Shown here: piece by piece, positions 26,300 to 38,645 of the stretch
Layout: every line of letters begins with the position of its first letter
Numbering within the stretch: the stretch's first letter is position 1
Source of the DNA: Baylisascaris procyonis
Lineage: Eukaryota; Nematoda; Chromadorea; Rhabditida; Ascarididae
Length of the DNA: 64,000 nt
Reading direction: 5' to 3'
Assembly: GCA_037389465.1 (NCBI GenBank)
Contig: JAZARR010000102.1
Coordinates: 62,001 to 126,000, forward strand
Notes under the pieces: model-generated
The model's database searches: none
What the model was told of the DNA's origin: nothing
What the model saw: only the letters and a program-made list of their open reading frames with translations
Made by a program: the position numbers and the translations under genes

Positions 26300-29200
26300 A
26301 TGAAAGAATCAAGGGTGCGGAAAAGGATTGCTCATGCGAAGAGAAAGGCACGACCAGGTGAGATGTCATCCTTCTCGCCTCCAATATTGTCTATTGCTTT
26401 TGGGAAATTAGCAATTTTTACTTAGTGGGCATGGCTTCTCCTTCCCGTTTGCTCCCCTCACCTCGTATCCAACGCTTTCCTCCAGCCATGAAGCATTTTG
26501 TTATTTTTTTTTTTATTTCATAATCTTGCACTGTTGTGTTTTCCTGCTCAGAAAATTTTGTTTTTGGATGATCGATTTTTTGTTTTAGCTTTTTTATGGA
26601 AATTAGTTTTATTTGTATGTCCTGCTGTTTTTTTTATCTCCCAGGCTTCCCCAATTTGGTTGTACACCCCCATTGATGTAAAATATTCAGAATTTTCATG
26701 TTAGGTATTCAGTGGAATTTCCCATCGTCTTTTATACTATCGTTGCATTACTTGAACGGGTCATTATTCTCATTTCGAGTTAACGAATGCAAAAATATAA
26801 ATCCACTCGTTCATAATTTATAAGTTTGACCGCACTATTCGGCATGATATATCAATTAAATTGGTTGCCATATTTTTTCACTGTATAATTTTCAGAGTTG
26901 AAAAGTGATGAATGGGATCAACTTCATCATTCAAAAACACTACTCTCCTCACTTGATTTATTCAATGGTGATAATATTGAAAGGATTGATGGAAGACATC
27001 TGAGTGCCGATGAATTTGTAAGACTTTTCGAAACGCGTCGTATTCCTATTATTCTCACAGGTATTACCAATAATTGGCGTGCCAATACTAAGTGGACATT
27101 GAGTGTAAGTATTGAAAATATTTGCATCCGCTCATGTCTGTATGAATCTTTGTATAGAGTTCTTTAGTATACGTTTTGCTAAGCGTGATCCGATTGTCTG
27201 TTCTTTGTTTCCGCTTTTTTTTTTAAATTGTTAGCAAGCCATATGATGCAATGGAACTTTTAGGTCTGCATTTTTGTTTGAGGAGTCAAGTTGCAAAATT
27301 TCATCGTTATGGTGTTTGTGGTGTAAAACGATCAGGCCTACCAATATTTTAATTTGTCTGACAACCATTGAAAGACTTTTGAACACTTTAAGCATATTTA
27401 GTGGCTTATATGCCATTAGGTATTTTAAAAATCATTTGCATTTCTTGACAAGTTGGATCAAAGAAACGGCTGAGTAATAAGAAGAAATCCTTTGTGGATG
27501 ATTCCTTATTGTGTATTATCTCCTTTAAAAAATTGTACTTGTTTCTCTATTCCTTATCTTATTATCCTATCAGGTCTATTTTATCCCTCTCAGTTGAATG
27601 TTGCTAATTTTTGGTATCATTAATATTTGCTCATCTTTTTTTTATAGGAATTATCAAGGAAGTATCGCAATCAGAAATTCAAATGTGGTGAAGACGACGA
27701 TGGATATTCGGTGAAATTGAAAATGAAATATTATATGAATTATATGCTATCGACAAATGATGACTCTCCACTATATATCTTTGATAGCAGTTTCGGCGAG
27801 GTTGACTCTTCATTTAATGTTTTCTTTTGTACTTTATTGTTATCTGCTATGAATTTATTATTTCATATGTGAGCTATGTGAATATGATAACGTTATGTAT
27901 TTAGATTTCTTTATTTTCACTAATGTTTAATTCATTCCTTTCAGTTTACCAATTGCTTAAGCGATTTTGGCGAAATTTTTTTTGCGTTATTAGCGTCAAA
28001 TTGCTTGATGATCTAATAAAGCGAATTTCCTCTTCATTGATAGTTTATTTTGGATATAAATAAGATGTGATTTCGTTTATTTAAAATATATATTCTTGTG
28101 AAGAATGCAGCTGAGAAGGTAGGTATAGTATATATTTTCGTGCTTTTACTCATCGAATCGGTTAACGTACAAGTTCTGTATAGATGAAATATACTCAATA
28201 ATGCTTTCATTTTCTTCTCAGCTTTATCTTATCATTTCAACGAATCTTTTGAGGTTTCTTTCCTGAATTGCGAAGTACACGCAAAATTTTTTTGGCACAT
28301 GTGACTGGCTTTGGGTTTTTGGAGGTTAGTGAAGGAGCTTGAAGGTAGATATGGATGATGCGTCGGTTATGCTATTAGAAGATTCCATTATTTCAGTGGT
28401 CACTGAACTCGATTTGAGGCATTTAACTTGTTCATAGAATGCTTTACAATTGAAAACAGCGGATTATGTCGCCACCAGACTGTTTAACTTCAATGTTGTT
28501 TATCATCGGGCAAACAGGGCATAATGCATTTTTCCGCTTTTGAACCACAACAACAGGTGGAGGTGTTAGTACAACGTAAATCGTGTTTCTGAATGTTTGT
28601 AGTGTATATCCGTGCAGAATTGCAAGGGGCACATACATGCCGGTCTTTATTGCACATACTTCTCCCTTATTGTTTCCCAAGGAGGTGTACTTATAGCGTG
28701 CGGATTTACTCATCCTTGTTCAAAGGAACTGAATGGTGGAATGCGGTATCTGCAACGAATTTATTTGAATGTCAAGAATTGGTGTTATCAGCGGCCATTA
28801 TTTTAAGCTGAGGAGTTCATTCGAAAATAATTTTTCTTTGATAATTGTAAATAGTAGCCGAGAGTAGTCGTCGGTATAGCTTTATAGTCGTTTGCTGTGA
28901 CTGACCTGAATGCATTGCGTATGTTCGTTTCGTCTTCATTTGCTGAAGTGATCACTTTTTACTGCTTTATCATACTGCTTTCATTTCTTGTTTTGTTCTA
29001 TTGATTCCTTGTTCAGGATGCTGTTTGCAGCAGAATCCATTGTTCATTGTATTAGAGGAATTGTTTTTGCAACGGAAAGCGTAGATGAAAGGAGGGAGAT
29101 TTGGTCTATTGAAGCATCTTGTTAGGCATACTCCTATTAGCAGAGCCAAAAGAAATACGTCATTATGGAGTATGCTAAATTATTTTTTACTGTAACAGTG

Positions 29201-32200
29201 AGCATCTCTCTGCAGCGACATAAAACACGGAGACTTCTGGATGACTACGAGGTTCCTGTGATGTTTCAAGATGACCTGTTCCGATATGCGAATGAAAAAA
29301 GACGTCCACCTTATCGGTGGATCGTGATTGGTCCTGCGAGATCGGGCACGGGTATGCACGTTGACCCGTTAGGAACGAGCGCCTGGAACGCACTCATCAA
29401 TGGGCATAAAAAGTTTGTATAGATTTATTAAGCGCCATTTATTATTAGATGAGTCATTCGTTGACAGGTTTATCTTTAGACTTAGACGATTATGCGAAGG
29501 TGTAGTCTGAAAGACACTAACGTTCATATTTAATTGAGGAGTTAGTCGGAAGGCCCGATATGCCTTATTTCTGGATCCCAGTGTTCCATCCTTTATTTCC
29601 GCTATTTGCATTGTTTAGATTGATTCATGAAATGTGCAAAACATGGAGTAGGATTCCATCTTTGGTGATATAGGCTAGGAATTCTGACTTATGTTACTAA
29701 TAACCACTGTATTACTATCACACTATGTGAATAATGTTACTGCTGTATTACTGAGGTGTCTGCTAAATGATGAAAATAGCGAAAACTCGATCGCATCGAT
29801 AATAGCGAAAAAGAGCGATCGGCGCAGTAACAACTCGTACGAGATCGTGGTTGCGTATTGTCTGATGCTGTAGAAAAAAAAAGAAAATACAGATTTTTAC
29901 GGAGCTATTGACTATAGTGGAATGTGATACAGTATTCACTTGTTCAACACACAATGATCATTGTATTTTTGAGTTTTGTGAGGAGAGCTGAATGTGAAAT
30001 TTGTTGTTGATTTAGCGTCTCATTCGCTTTCAAAATAGTATCGGTGATGGTTGAAATCGAAAGGAAGAGATTCCCTTCATTGGACGTTTTGTTTAACTTC
30101 GTAACGATGTTGAGCTCTCCATTATGAGGAGAGCCTTTCTATGAATCCTCTCTCCCCACTCGTTTAATAGAACCTGATCTGAGGAGTTGCTAGTATTTTC
30201 CTTTCAACAGATTTTCTTTGTTTTTTTGTTTTTTTGTTGTTTTTTTTTTTTTTTGCAGGACCGTGTCAGATTCTCTGTTTTACATTTGGAAACCAATTTC
30301 CACCTCCGATAATTCTACAGTTATGTAGGTTTTGATAGGATTGTTGGTAGGCGAGCAATTTCTCCCATTTTTTATTTGGAAGGACACCGCTTCAAGTTAT
30401 GCTTAAAATATTTTCATAATTTCTTTGTTAACAGGTGGTGCTTTCTTCATCCGGAGACGCCAAAATCGCTTTTAAAGCCTCGTAAGGAGGAATGTGGTAA
30501 GCATCCAGACGAAGCGACCACATGGTTCATGTCGGTTTATCGACGAGTCAGGTCCCCCGATTGGCCGAAGTCATTTCCTCCGATCGAAGCGACTCAACGT
30601 CCTGGCGAATTGGTTTTTGTACCAAGCGGTTAGATTAGGTGTTTGATTATTCGGTAATATTTCACTTTGTAGGACGAAATATATTTCTGATGCAGAAGGG
30701 ATTGTCATTTCGAATTAAGTTGGAGCTTGATTGCAATTTTATTTGAAATGATGGAGTCCAACGCTTTTCTAACTTAAATATGGCAGCTCGAGGATTTCCA
30801 GTATAAGGAAATTCGGCTGAAAATTGGTGATGCTGTCCGCATCTCATATTTTTTGTTCCCTTCTTGATTGTTTCGCATTATTTTCTATCATAGTTTGTAA
30901 TACCGTAAAGGGCTTAATATCATTGGAGAGAATCGATCTTGCAGAATTAAATGGATTATGCAATAACAAAACAGTTTTGAAATGTTGATTGAAGTGTCGA
31001 TACCATTTTCCTCAGATGTAATGCTGTTTTTCTGAATTACGGTGGTGTGCCTACAGTATTTACTAAAGGACAGAAATATCATAAGTCGCAAGCCTGACTG
31101 GAATTGCAGCCAGCTGGCTGATTGCTTTTATTTTCAATCACTAAGCGAATTTGCTGCAAATATTTTGGCCGAATATGTCGATTTCGCATTACCTATCAAC
31201 AGTGTTAGCTGTTGCTTCGGTCTACAGTAAAAAATGAATAGAAATGTTCGAAAGAAGTGTTGGGAAGGAGTTTGTAAAGAGCCTCAGAGAGAAATTTATA
31301 TCGATAATTCATGTAGTATGTCATTATGAGAGAAGTGCAACTGGAATATTTTCTTTTGATTTGTAAAGTGAACTTGAAAAAAAAAGAATTGAAAGAAACA
31401 GCGGAAACTCGAAGAAGCTAATAATTAAAGCACGTCAGTATATGTAATAATACTACGTAATAACTTTTAGTATTATGTTTTAAAAACTATGTAGTAACAG
31501 AAATTATTTTTATAATATTTTCATCCCGGTCGTTCTTCCTTCCACTTCCAGCCCCTTCCCATCCTGTCCTCTTTTTGGGGTTTTTTTCCTTTTTAGTTGA
31601 TGGAAACGGAAATTATTGAGGACCGGTGAACGTTTTTCTTCCGCTTCTCCACCATCTCCCCCTTGTGCCCTCTTCTTTTCGCTTTTTTTTTTTTGTTTTT
31701 TGCGCTTGTTTTCACTAGATCTTTGATGTTTTCACGTTGCGTTATGTCATCCTAAATTTGAACATAACGACTGGCGTAGGGGAGAAGGTGTCTGTTAGTG
31801 TACAAATTTGTTTCTAATGAAACCCGAAATGCTGCAAAATTCGCATTCATTCACTCACATTTTGCCGTTCTGAAAACGACCGTCACGAAAAGGAAATAAA
31901 GCATAATATTAGCATACGTTGCAAATTTATTACATCGGAGATAATTTTGGTCGTGAAGTTGATGCAACAATGTTTCAATTATTATATGTTGCGTTAATAT
32001 AACGTGTTTTTTTGTTAGGTTGGTGGCATGTTGTACTCAACTTAGATGATACGGTGGCAGTGACTCAAAACTTTTGCTCGGTGACCAACTTACCAGCTGT
32101 TTGGCGTAAAACTGTTAAGAAAAGACCAAATTTCGCGAAACATTGGCTTCGTGCTCTTCGATTACGTCGACCTGAAGTGCTTGCTGTAATAGGTTCGTTT

Positions 32201-33269
32201 CCAATTTTACACTTTACATTTTGAAGTAGAAAAAGTTGTATTGCCTATTGATGAAGAGAAGAAAGGAAATTGCAATAAAGGAGAGATAGAGATGATTCTG
32301 AATGAAACCCAGCATTTCAATCGTGCTAGCCTTTCCATTCACGGCTTTAAAGTGCTTCGAGGAAGCGTTTGTTTGATGACTTCTGCCGTCGTATGTGTTT
32401 TCTTACATATGGACATAAGAAGCAATGCCTGCCAGATTGTTAGACTTTGTTGCTGGAGATGTTCTTAGTTTGTATGAAGTATATCTTGCGGGAGTTATTA
32501 TTTATATGAAGTATATTTAACGGTGCATTTAACGGTGCACTCAACGCGCCGCGCATCAAAGGCGTTGCGTGGGCGTAAGCTGTCACTAATTAATTTTACG
32601 AAGAGATCGCAACATCCGAGGTAAGCTCTAGGAAGTATTGAGCTTATATTTAATATAGCAGCGATGGTGATTGTCTTATGAATATGAATATTTCTGTTGC
32701 GCTTCTCAGTTATCAAAATCACTAAAGTTTATGCTAAAGCGCAATATCTTTGAGAGATAATTAGGTCTGAGTGTGCGTAACGTTTTAAGAGCAAGCAGCT
32801 AAAGAGGGCTCCGACTTGAATTTGGAATCATCCGATGACTCTAGTTCATCGAGCTCATCAAGCTCATACAGCAGTGATTCTGGATGGTCGATCCCTGACA
32901 CTATCTACGGCGCCGGTGATTCTACTGCACTGAACAGGTAACATCTTCAATGTTTCATATATTTGTTATTACCGTGGAATGTATATTTCCTCCTTTCCAC
33001 CGCCCATATTTTAGTATAGATATGTCACCGCCATACATTTATAGAAATATATTTGCATGTGAATACAATCTCAGTATATGCTAGATTTTCTTCTATGGAT
33101 AAAAGTTGCGATGGAATTTTTCGGCGGCATTTACTCGTTTTGTGACAGATGTTTATTCAGGAAACGAAAGCGTCGAACAGAAACGAAGAATCAAGATGAT
33201 GATCATTGTGTGCGTTCGAGATCCGTCGACGACGAATGTGCTGCTAAAAGTCGCCGAAGTCCTAACTAG
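26300..33269 (+). CDS. psr-1: JmjC dioxygenase, JMJD6/PSR-1 orthologue
   Basis: Eight coding exons: 26300-26357, 26896-27104, 27648-27800, 29216-29412, 30435-30628, 32019-32192, 32790-32937 and 33161-33269. All junctions are GT-AG and in phase, giving 413 residues (human JMJD6 is about 403). JMJD6-family enzymes are Fe(II)/2-oxoglutarate oxygenases that hydroxylate lysines, notably in splicing factors. C. elegans PSR-1 is also linked to clearance of apoptotic cells. Visible here are a basic N-terminus ([16 protein letters not shown]), the [20 protein letters not shown] block and KRRPPYRW. The JmjC fold has the metal triad H188, D190 ([13 protein letters not shown]) and H274 (GWWHVVLNL). The 2OG contacts are K205, T286 and N288. 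Exon 7 holds the family's polyserine run (about nine Ser). Exon 8 holds a nuclear-signal-like RKRKRR. Exon 1 was found from [12 protein letters not shown] joining exactly to exon 2. All active-site residues are intact, so the enzyme should be functional. Introns are 223-1,415 bp. Confidence 0.96.
28444..28713 (-). CDS. candidate small ORF inside psr-1 intron 3, opposite strand
   Basis: An 89-codon minus frame, starting [20 protein letters not shown] and ending in DIIRCFQL, lies wholly within psr-1 intron 3. It has a mixed, protein-like composition, including [20 protein letters not shown] with a CxxC-like cysteine pair. An in-frame TGA precedes the start closely. The plus strand is also open over part of it (28593-28811), so one of the two must be a shadow, and possibly both are chance. 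No domain is recognised. Confidence 0.22.
   Translation of the reverse strand: MSKSARYKYTSLGNNKGEVCAIKTGMYVPLAILHGYTLQTFRNTIYVVLTPPPVVVVQKRKNALCPVCPMINNIEVKQSGGDIIRCFQL
30226..30328 (+). other. possible alternative terminal exon in psr-1 intron 4
   Basis: A very long T-rich tract ending TTTTGCAG at 30258 is a stronger-looking acceptor than the one used for exon 5. Joined to exon 4, it continues in phase as [20 protein letters not shown] and stops at a TAG after TVM (near 30328). Use of this exon would end the protein after the first metal ligands and remove the second histidine, giving an inactive short form. No transcript evidence is available. Confidence 0.35.
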
Positions 33270-34240
33270 GTTGTGATTACTGATGTATTCGTTTCGATTT
33301 CATCGGTGGTCGTTTTGAGCAAATATCAACTCAAGCAAGCAGTGGTGGTAATAGGCTAACTAGGAAGTGTATATCCGTAAATTTTCTGCTTCATTCAGTG
33401 CCATCGGCGGGGGGATCGGATAGGGTGAATGGAATTGTCCGCAAATCCTTGATCGTTGTTGCTGTTATGGCAAGCTATTAGAGGTGATAGGGCGAGGTTG
33501 GTTCCAGAAGCGGTGTTAATCCACCTAGTGGATTTATGCATTTACTTTAGCCTACCTCAACCAACGTTTTTCACAGCGGATGTCGGTACTCTAAGGCAAG
33601 ATTGTCTTTGCTGCTATGTGGCAGAAGAAGCAACATTATCATCACGAAGATGTTTTAGAAAGCATTTACTATTTTATTATTTGCGCATGGTATGGTCGTG
33701 CTTGTGATGATGAGTTTATTTGTAGCTGGAGCCGTAGTTGTTCGCGATGACTCGCTTGTTGGAGTCAACTTCTTTGACAGTTTGATTCTCACATTTCGAA
33801 GTTACGTGACCCCCATACATGACCTGGAAATTTGTGGAAGAGGCGATTGGAATTGGCAAAATGCGGCGTATTTTCATAATATGTTTCTAATCTGGCGATT
33901 AATAATGCAGTGTGTTTTGAAACTGCATAAGTCTTTTTTTGTGTGCCTTACTTTTGTTCTTATTGTTGTCGTTGTTGTTACATGTACCTCTTGAACCCTC
34001 TCTCACTCTTTCATTATTTGTTCTCCTGCCGAACCGCTACTGTTCAAATCACTCCTTTATGTCCTCACTACATGTTTTTGCAAATAAGTGCGTTTAGTGT
34101 GCCGAGTCATACCTCCTTATGCCCATATGTGTTTCATCTGCTGAACCATTAAAGCTTAATTCATAAAATTTGCTAGAAGGATAACTGTATTTCCCATTTA
34201 TTGCTGGGCGTGATTCCATTCTAATTGTTGATAGCCACAG
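33270..34240. other. intergenic DNA downstream of psr-1
   Basis: It contains short overlapping plus frames (33456-33707, 33692-33994, 33943-34152) rich in Leu, Phe, Val and Cys. None joins to splice partners. No exact AATAAA was seen near the psr-1 stop; an ATTAAA occurs near 34147. The psr-1 3' UTR must lie here, but its end cannot be fixed. Confidence 0.5.
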
Positions 34241-34243
34241 CAC

Positions 34244-34690
34244 GGACACTATACTCTCACACAGACATGTGCCTAACTCAAACGGACCACACACGACGCC
34301 CACACGCACCACACATACCACACTCTCCCACACACGAACGCCAAGCTGAAATAGATCAGCACGACGCCCCACACACACAACTCATACCACACTCACCCAC
34401 ATGCACATGTCGAAAGGAACCCTTATACACATGCCAAACAGAACCTATACTGGCATGTGTGTGTGAGAGAGTGTGGTATGTGCCGTGTGTTTGGTTCGTC
34501 GCATGTGGCCTGTTTCAGCTTTGCTTTTGTGTGTAGGAGCCTGGTATCTTCTTTGTGTGCGATGTGGTTCAGCTTGGTGTGTGTGTGGGAGGACGTGGCA
34601 TCTGTGGTGAGTGTGGGCGTCGTGTGTGGTCTCTTTGAATTTGTGTTTTTATGGATTCCGCTTGGCATGAGCATGTGGATCTTCAAAATA
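34244..34690 (+). repeat. CA-rich / TG-rich fold-back (inverted repeat)
   Basis: The left half (34244-34440) is CA-rich and the right half (34452-34680) is TG-rich. They are partly reverse-complementary: GACCACACACGACGCCCACA near 34279 matches the complement of the segment near 34615-34640. At the centre ACACATGCCA and TGGCATGTGT form a perfect 10-bp stem with a 14-nt loop. Open frames on both strands here (for example 34225-34536) are products of the low-complexity sequence. Confidence 0.7.
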
Positions 34691-34699
34691 CTCAAGCTG

Positions 34700-37125
34700 A
34701 AGATAGGAAATTGAATGGTTTAGTGAGTGTTTTATGCTGACGTCGAATACTATATTTCTACTAACTGATCGTCCTCAAAAGAAATTTGTTAAAAATGATA
34801 ATGGATTTTGCATTCCCGAGGTTACAAGAAGCAATTTTTTTGTAGGAGACATGCAACCGATTGGATTTTTCGACTTGTGGATATGAAATATGAAATAATA
34901 TTACCTACGCATATGATCCATAAGTGGTCCACAAGCTGACTTAGATTGTAAAAGGTCCACAAAAACGAAATGTGAATATGAACAGAAATATGAAAAAAAA
35001 AGTCAATCTTCATTGAACTTTTTTCCAACAGGATGGCTGCAGCGCCGTTCAACGGTCTCTTGAGAAAAAGATGGGCAGTGCTTGATCATCAATACTTTTA
35101 ATGATATTTTGACGGTTGAAAGTGCATTTTTTACAGGCAGGCTCACTTTTCGAGAGCAGTCTTTCACGTTCCACAAATTGAACTGGTTTTCAAGTATCGT
35201 CCAGCGCTGTTGGCCAGCTTTTTGGGGCATGAACTGCAGCCTCATATTGAAAGTATCTTGTGGAACTGGTAAATAAACGATTCTGATAGCAGAGTGCGAA
35301 GTGGAAGGGAATGGAGCTTGAGCCATCAGGCTTCAAGGTTGAGACTGCAGTGGAAAGATTTATGTGCGTAACAATATCGCCTATCGCAGTAAAACAGTCG
35401 TGTAAGAACTGGTTTCACGAATCACCAACAAATCTTCAGAACAACTGTGGTGAAGGATAATTACAACAGATGAGAGAGACATACAATCTTTAGACCGCAT
35501 GCTTCGTTGTTATTACACTGTTGAGAACACCGTTATCAGAAGAGGAATAGAAGAGGAAATGGCAGTGAATAAGGAGAGCTGTAAATGGAACCTTTTTTTG
35601 ACAGGTCCAAAGCGCTCGTGGATTCGGCCATTGCCTGACATAAGAAATATGCCCGTCAAACTTTTTTTCTGCTTCTTTCTGCTCTTTCTCCTTTTTTTTT
35701 CTGCTCCTCATTTTTCTCCTTCTCGCGTTAACAAAGCCATTTCTCATTAGGTGCGTCTGAGATAGTCCATCGTCATTATTTTTAATATTTGTATGGTTGG
35801 TGGTCGGTAGCCTATTTCAGCTTTTCGTTGCAGCTCAGTTCATCAGCAATGTGACTATGCGTCTCAGCGTGTGGACAGTGCAGAGGACGGTACAACAGAA
35901 AGCGCTTGAGATGTTCTGGTTCTAGCTTCAAATGTTTTTTTTTGTTTGGTGATGTAGCGTTCAATGCCCATACTTGAAACAAAACTATTGGTAAATAAAT
36001 TGTGTTGCCTAATAACATTTCTAAAGGCTTCGCTTCGTTGTGATTAAAGTCTGAGAAATCTCATTCGACCAAACCAACTTCTACCTAGAACAGTAGATGA
36101 GATTCGACTCTAACCAAAAAGCGATGAACTAGGGAAGCTCGCCTTTTCCTCCATATCTTTCTGCTTTCAAAGAAAATGTATTTTCTAGGGTTCTTGACAA
36201 GTGCTGCACCGATATCTACATTACGCGGCTCTCAACCCAATAGAACTGCAAGTTTTGGTCTGACCATTAGAGCGTAAAGTCAAAATGCTGTTGAACTCCA
36301 TGTCAGATATGGCATTAATCTTTTCCTTCATCCATTGACCAGTTTCAAGTACCCTTCCATTCTCGCACCCGCCATTTGATCTTTTCTGCAGGCATAAGTG
36401 CATAAAATAAGGGATCTAGAGGTTTCGCTGAGTCATTTTGGATTTGAAAGTAAGATAACCGACATGAATGGATGATATTCTAATCGCTTTGATGGCATAT
36501 AGGATCTTCGCGCGATCTATAATAGAAGGGATTTGCCGAAAATTGCACTTCTGCGGTAGTTCCCTCCTTTTTTCCGTGAATTGGGATTTCTGTAGTCAGT
36601 TAATATGCTACGCGGAAACTGTTTGTCGACGCAACTTCAGTCAATTCTGCCTCACGGTAGAAAGAAACCCTTGTAGTGATAATGCTCATCTTGAAGAAAG
36701 GTCGTTGACCAAATTCCTCTTCGGAAACTGTGCAATTAGGGCTAGCCAGTTGTCCCTCATGCAGACTGAAGTCACGTGGAAGCGCGTAACGCACTTCGTA
36801 CCACTGCTCGACAATTCACTTGAAGTGGGATGAAGTCACATTACAGTCGTATTACTTGATGCCCTGTGATTGAGCGGTTGAAACGAATCGCCCTTAAGGT
36901 CTGATTTCGCCGTTAACACGTACGCATCGAAAGTCTATGCAGCGGTATTCCACTTGCAATCTGCGCAAGTGGAGATTAACCTCTGGGTGACTGTATCCAT
37001 TTTCGTTTCATCATGTTATGTTTAGGGAAAATGCGTAGATGGTATTCGTTTAAAATGGAATCATTTGACTCGGTTCGTTTGCATATCTGATAACGATATC
37101 TCACTATCATCGGTTACTATAGCTA
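34700..37125. other. intergenic DNA, no gene supported
   Basis: A plus frame at 36468-36833 (121 codons) and a minus frame at 35003-35326 (107 codons) are the longest. Neither shows a recognisable motif, signal peptide or convincing splice pair, and antisense frames are open too. Frames of this length are expected by chance in this much DNA. Confidence 0.45.
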
Positions 37126-37131
37126 TTTATT
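37126..37131 (-). promoter_or_regulatory. possible polyadenylation signal of peptide gene C
   Basis: AATAAA on the minus strand about 250 bp beyond the TAA of gene C. The hexamer is exact, but the distance is moderate and chance occurrence is easy. Confidence 0.3.
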
Positions 37132-37377
37132 AACTGCCAACTTTGCAATGTATGCTTCGCAATATCAGTGCAAGAGCACCCCTGGCCTTTAGTACGTTGA
37201 TGGCACAATTGGATGTAGATGTATTTCGATAGATTGTTTCACGAATAAAGTATGGTGCAATCAGCTACGAATGATATGTTTTCTGATTTTAACCCACGAG
37301 AATTACAGAAAGAAAAATATGGAAACGCTTTCCACTGTTTGATACGCATCTTTTGCAGCGTTGAGCGCGGCTCCATT

Positions 37378-38645
37378 TTAGCGGAATACGTCCGTATTGG
37401 CGTAGCCCTTGTTACCCAATTCGGGTTGGCGACTCCAGATACCGCTCCAAGTACCACGATTCCATCCACCTCCCCATCCTCCACGACCACCGAAGCCCCA
37501 GTTCCGCTTCATCAGCGGCCTGAAAATCGAAAATTGTAGTAATGCAGTGAAAAGTTTCGATTTGGTTGCCCTTTTTCTTTGAGAGAGTGATAGAAAGGGG
37601 TGAAGGAGAAGGAAAAAGAGATTTAACACTCGTTCATCAGAAAGAATCATTTTATCTTCAAGTCGAAGTTCCTGCATATGGTGGCTTAAGTTGTGAATGG
37701 GATAACCTCTTTCAGCAACCCGAAAGGAAAGCATAAAATACCTCCATAGATATCCCGATGCCAACCATCATATCCCCTTTTTCGACCATCCATTCAAGCT
37801 TTGCCAAAAACCATTCATTTTACATGCATCACATGCATTTATCGAAAACGCAATTCCTAAGGTATACTATAGCGATATCGTATTGGTGCTCTGTGAGATT
37901 GCATATATCGGTGTGCTTGTTCTTCCCCAGTTTTCGGCTTTGTGATAGTGGAAGCTATGGCCGAGAGATTTGTGGATTAAATCTCAGCCACAAAATGATC
38001 TTACCACAGTAGGCTTCAAAAAGGTTCATGATGTCTTAGAAGTATGAGTGAAATCCGAAAGTTGCTTGTGGGTTAATTCCAGTCAAGCCAATATACTATA
38101 ATCAATCTTTTCATTGCAGAATTGCATCGAAGACCATAGCGAGTAAAATATAAGTGCATTATTGTACATGCTTTATCATGAGACTTCTGGATGTTCAGTG
38201 AATAAAATTAACCAGCGGCACTGAAAGACTGCCATCAAGTTTGATATTTAAGGAGAATAACTTCGGTTACGGCTCTCCAAGAAGAAATTTCTTTTAAGGT
38301 TGTAATAATGAATGAATGAGTTGTCTAAGCTTTCGAGTGGTGGTAGTTTTAAAATAATATGTCTAATGATTCCGCAGACGGCGTATTTGATCGAAAACCG
38401 AAATCGTGTGTCCGAGCAATAATATCTTGAAAGTTGTGATTTCAAGTAAGGTTTCTTCCATTCACCTTGCCAGCCTCTTTTATGTTATCACATCAAAGAT
38501 TCTGTTCTGTCGTATGGATTGAGGTGTAAGCATTGAACGAGTTAAAACAAAGCACTTACATGGATTCCGAGTGGGAAGATGAGGGTTCCTGAGCATGGAC
38601 GGATCCGATCAGAATGCACAATATTACCGCTACGATCAGTTCCAT
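37378..38645 (-). CDS. small secreted Gly/Trp-rich peptide precursor (peptide gene C)
   Basis: Two exons: 38645-38560 and 37519-37378, with a 1,040-bp intron, giving 75 residues. The ATG is directly preceded by GATTTTCTAG, and a second acceptor (AATTTCAG) lies 9 nt further up. Exon 1 encodes a strong signal peptide (MELIVAVILCILIGSVHA, cleavage before QEPSSSHSES) and ends at consensus donor GTAAGT with two bases of a codon left over. Exon 2, after GATTTTCAG, supplies the third base and reads PLMKR. Then come NWGFGGRGGWGGGWNRGTWS, GIWSRQPELGNKGYANTDVF and Arg before TAA. The Lys-Arg site would release a Gly/Trp peptide. The composition recalls nematode neuropeptide-like and antimicrobial Gly-rich peptides, but no family can be named. 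A plus-strand frame (37252-37539, Thr/Ser/Pro-rich) overlaps exon 2 and is judged the shadow. An additional small exon in the intron cannot be excluded. Confidence 0.66.

Noticed and set aside
37252..37539. Plus-strand 95-codon frame with a Thr/Ser/Pro-rich, mucin-like stretch
   Set aside because: It is antisense to exon 2 of peptide gene C, whose signal-peptide exon, splice sites and Lys-Arg site make the minus strand the better reading.
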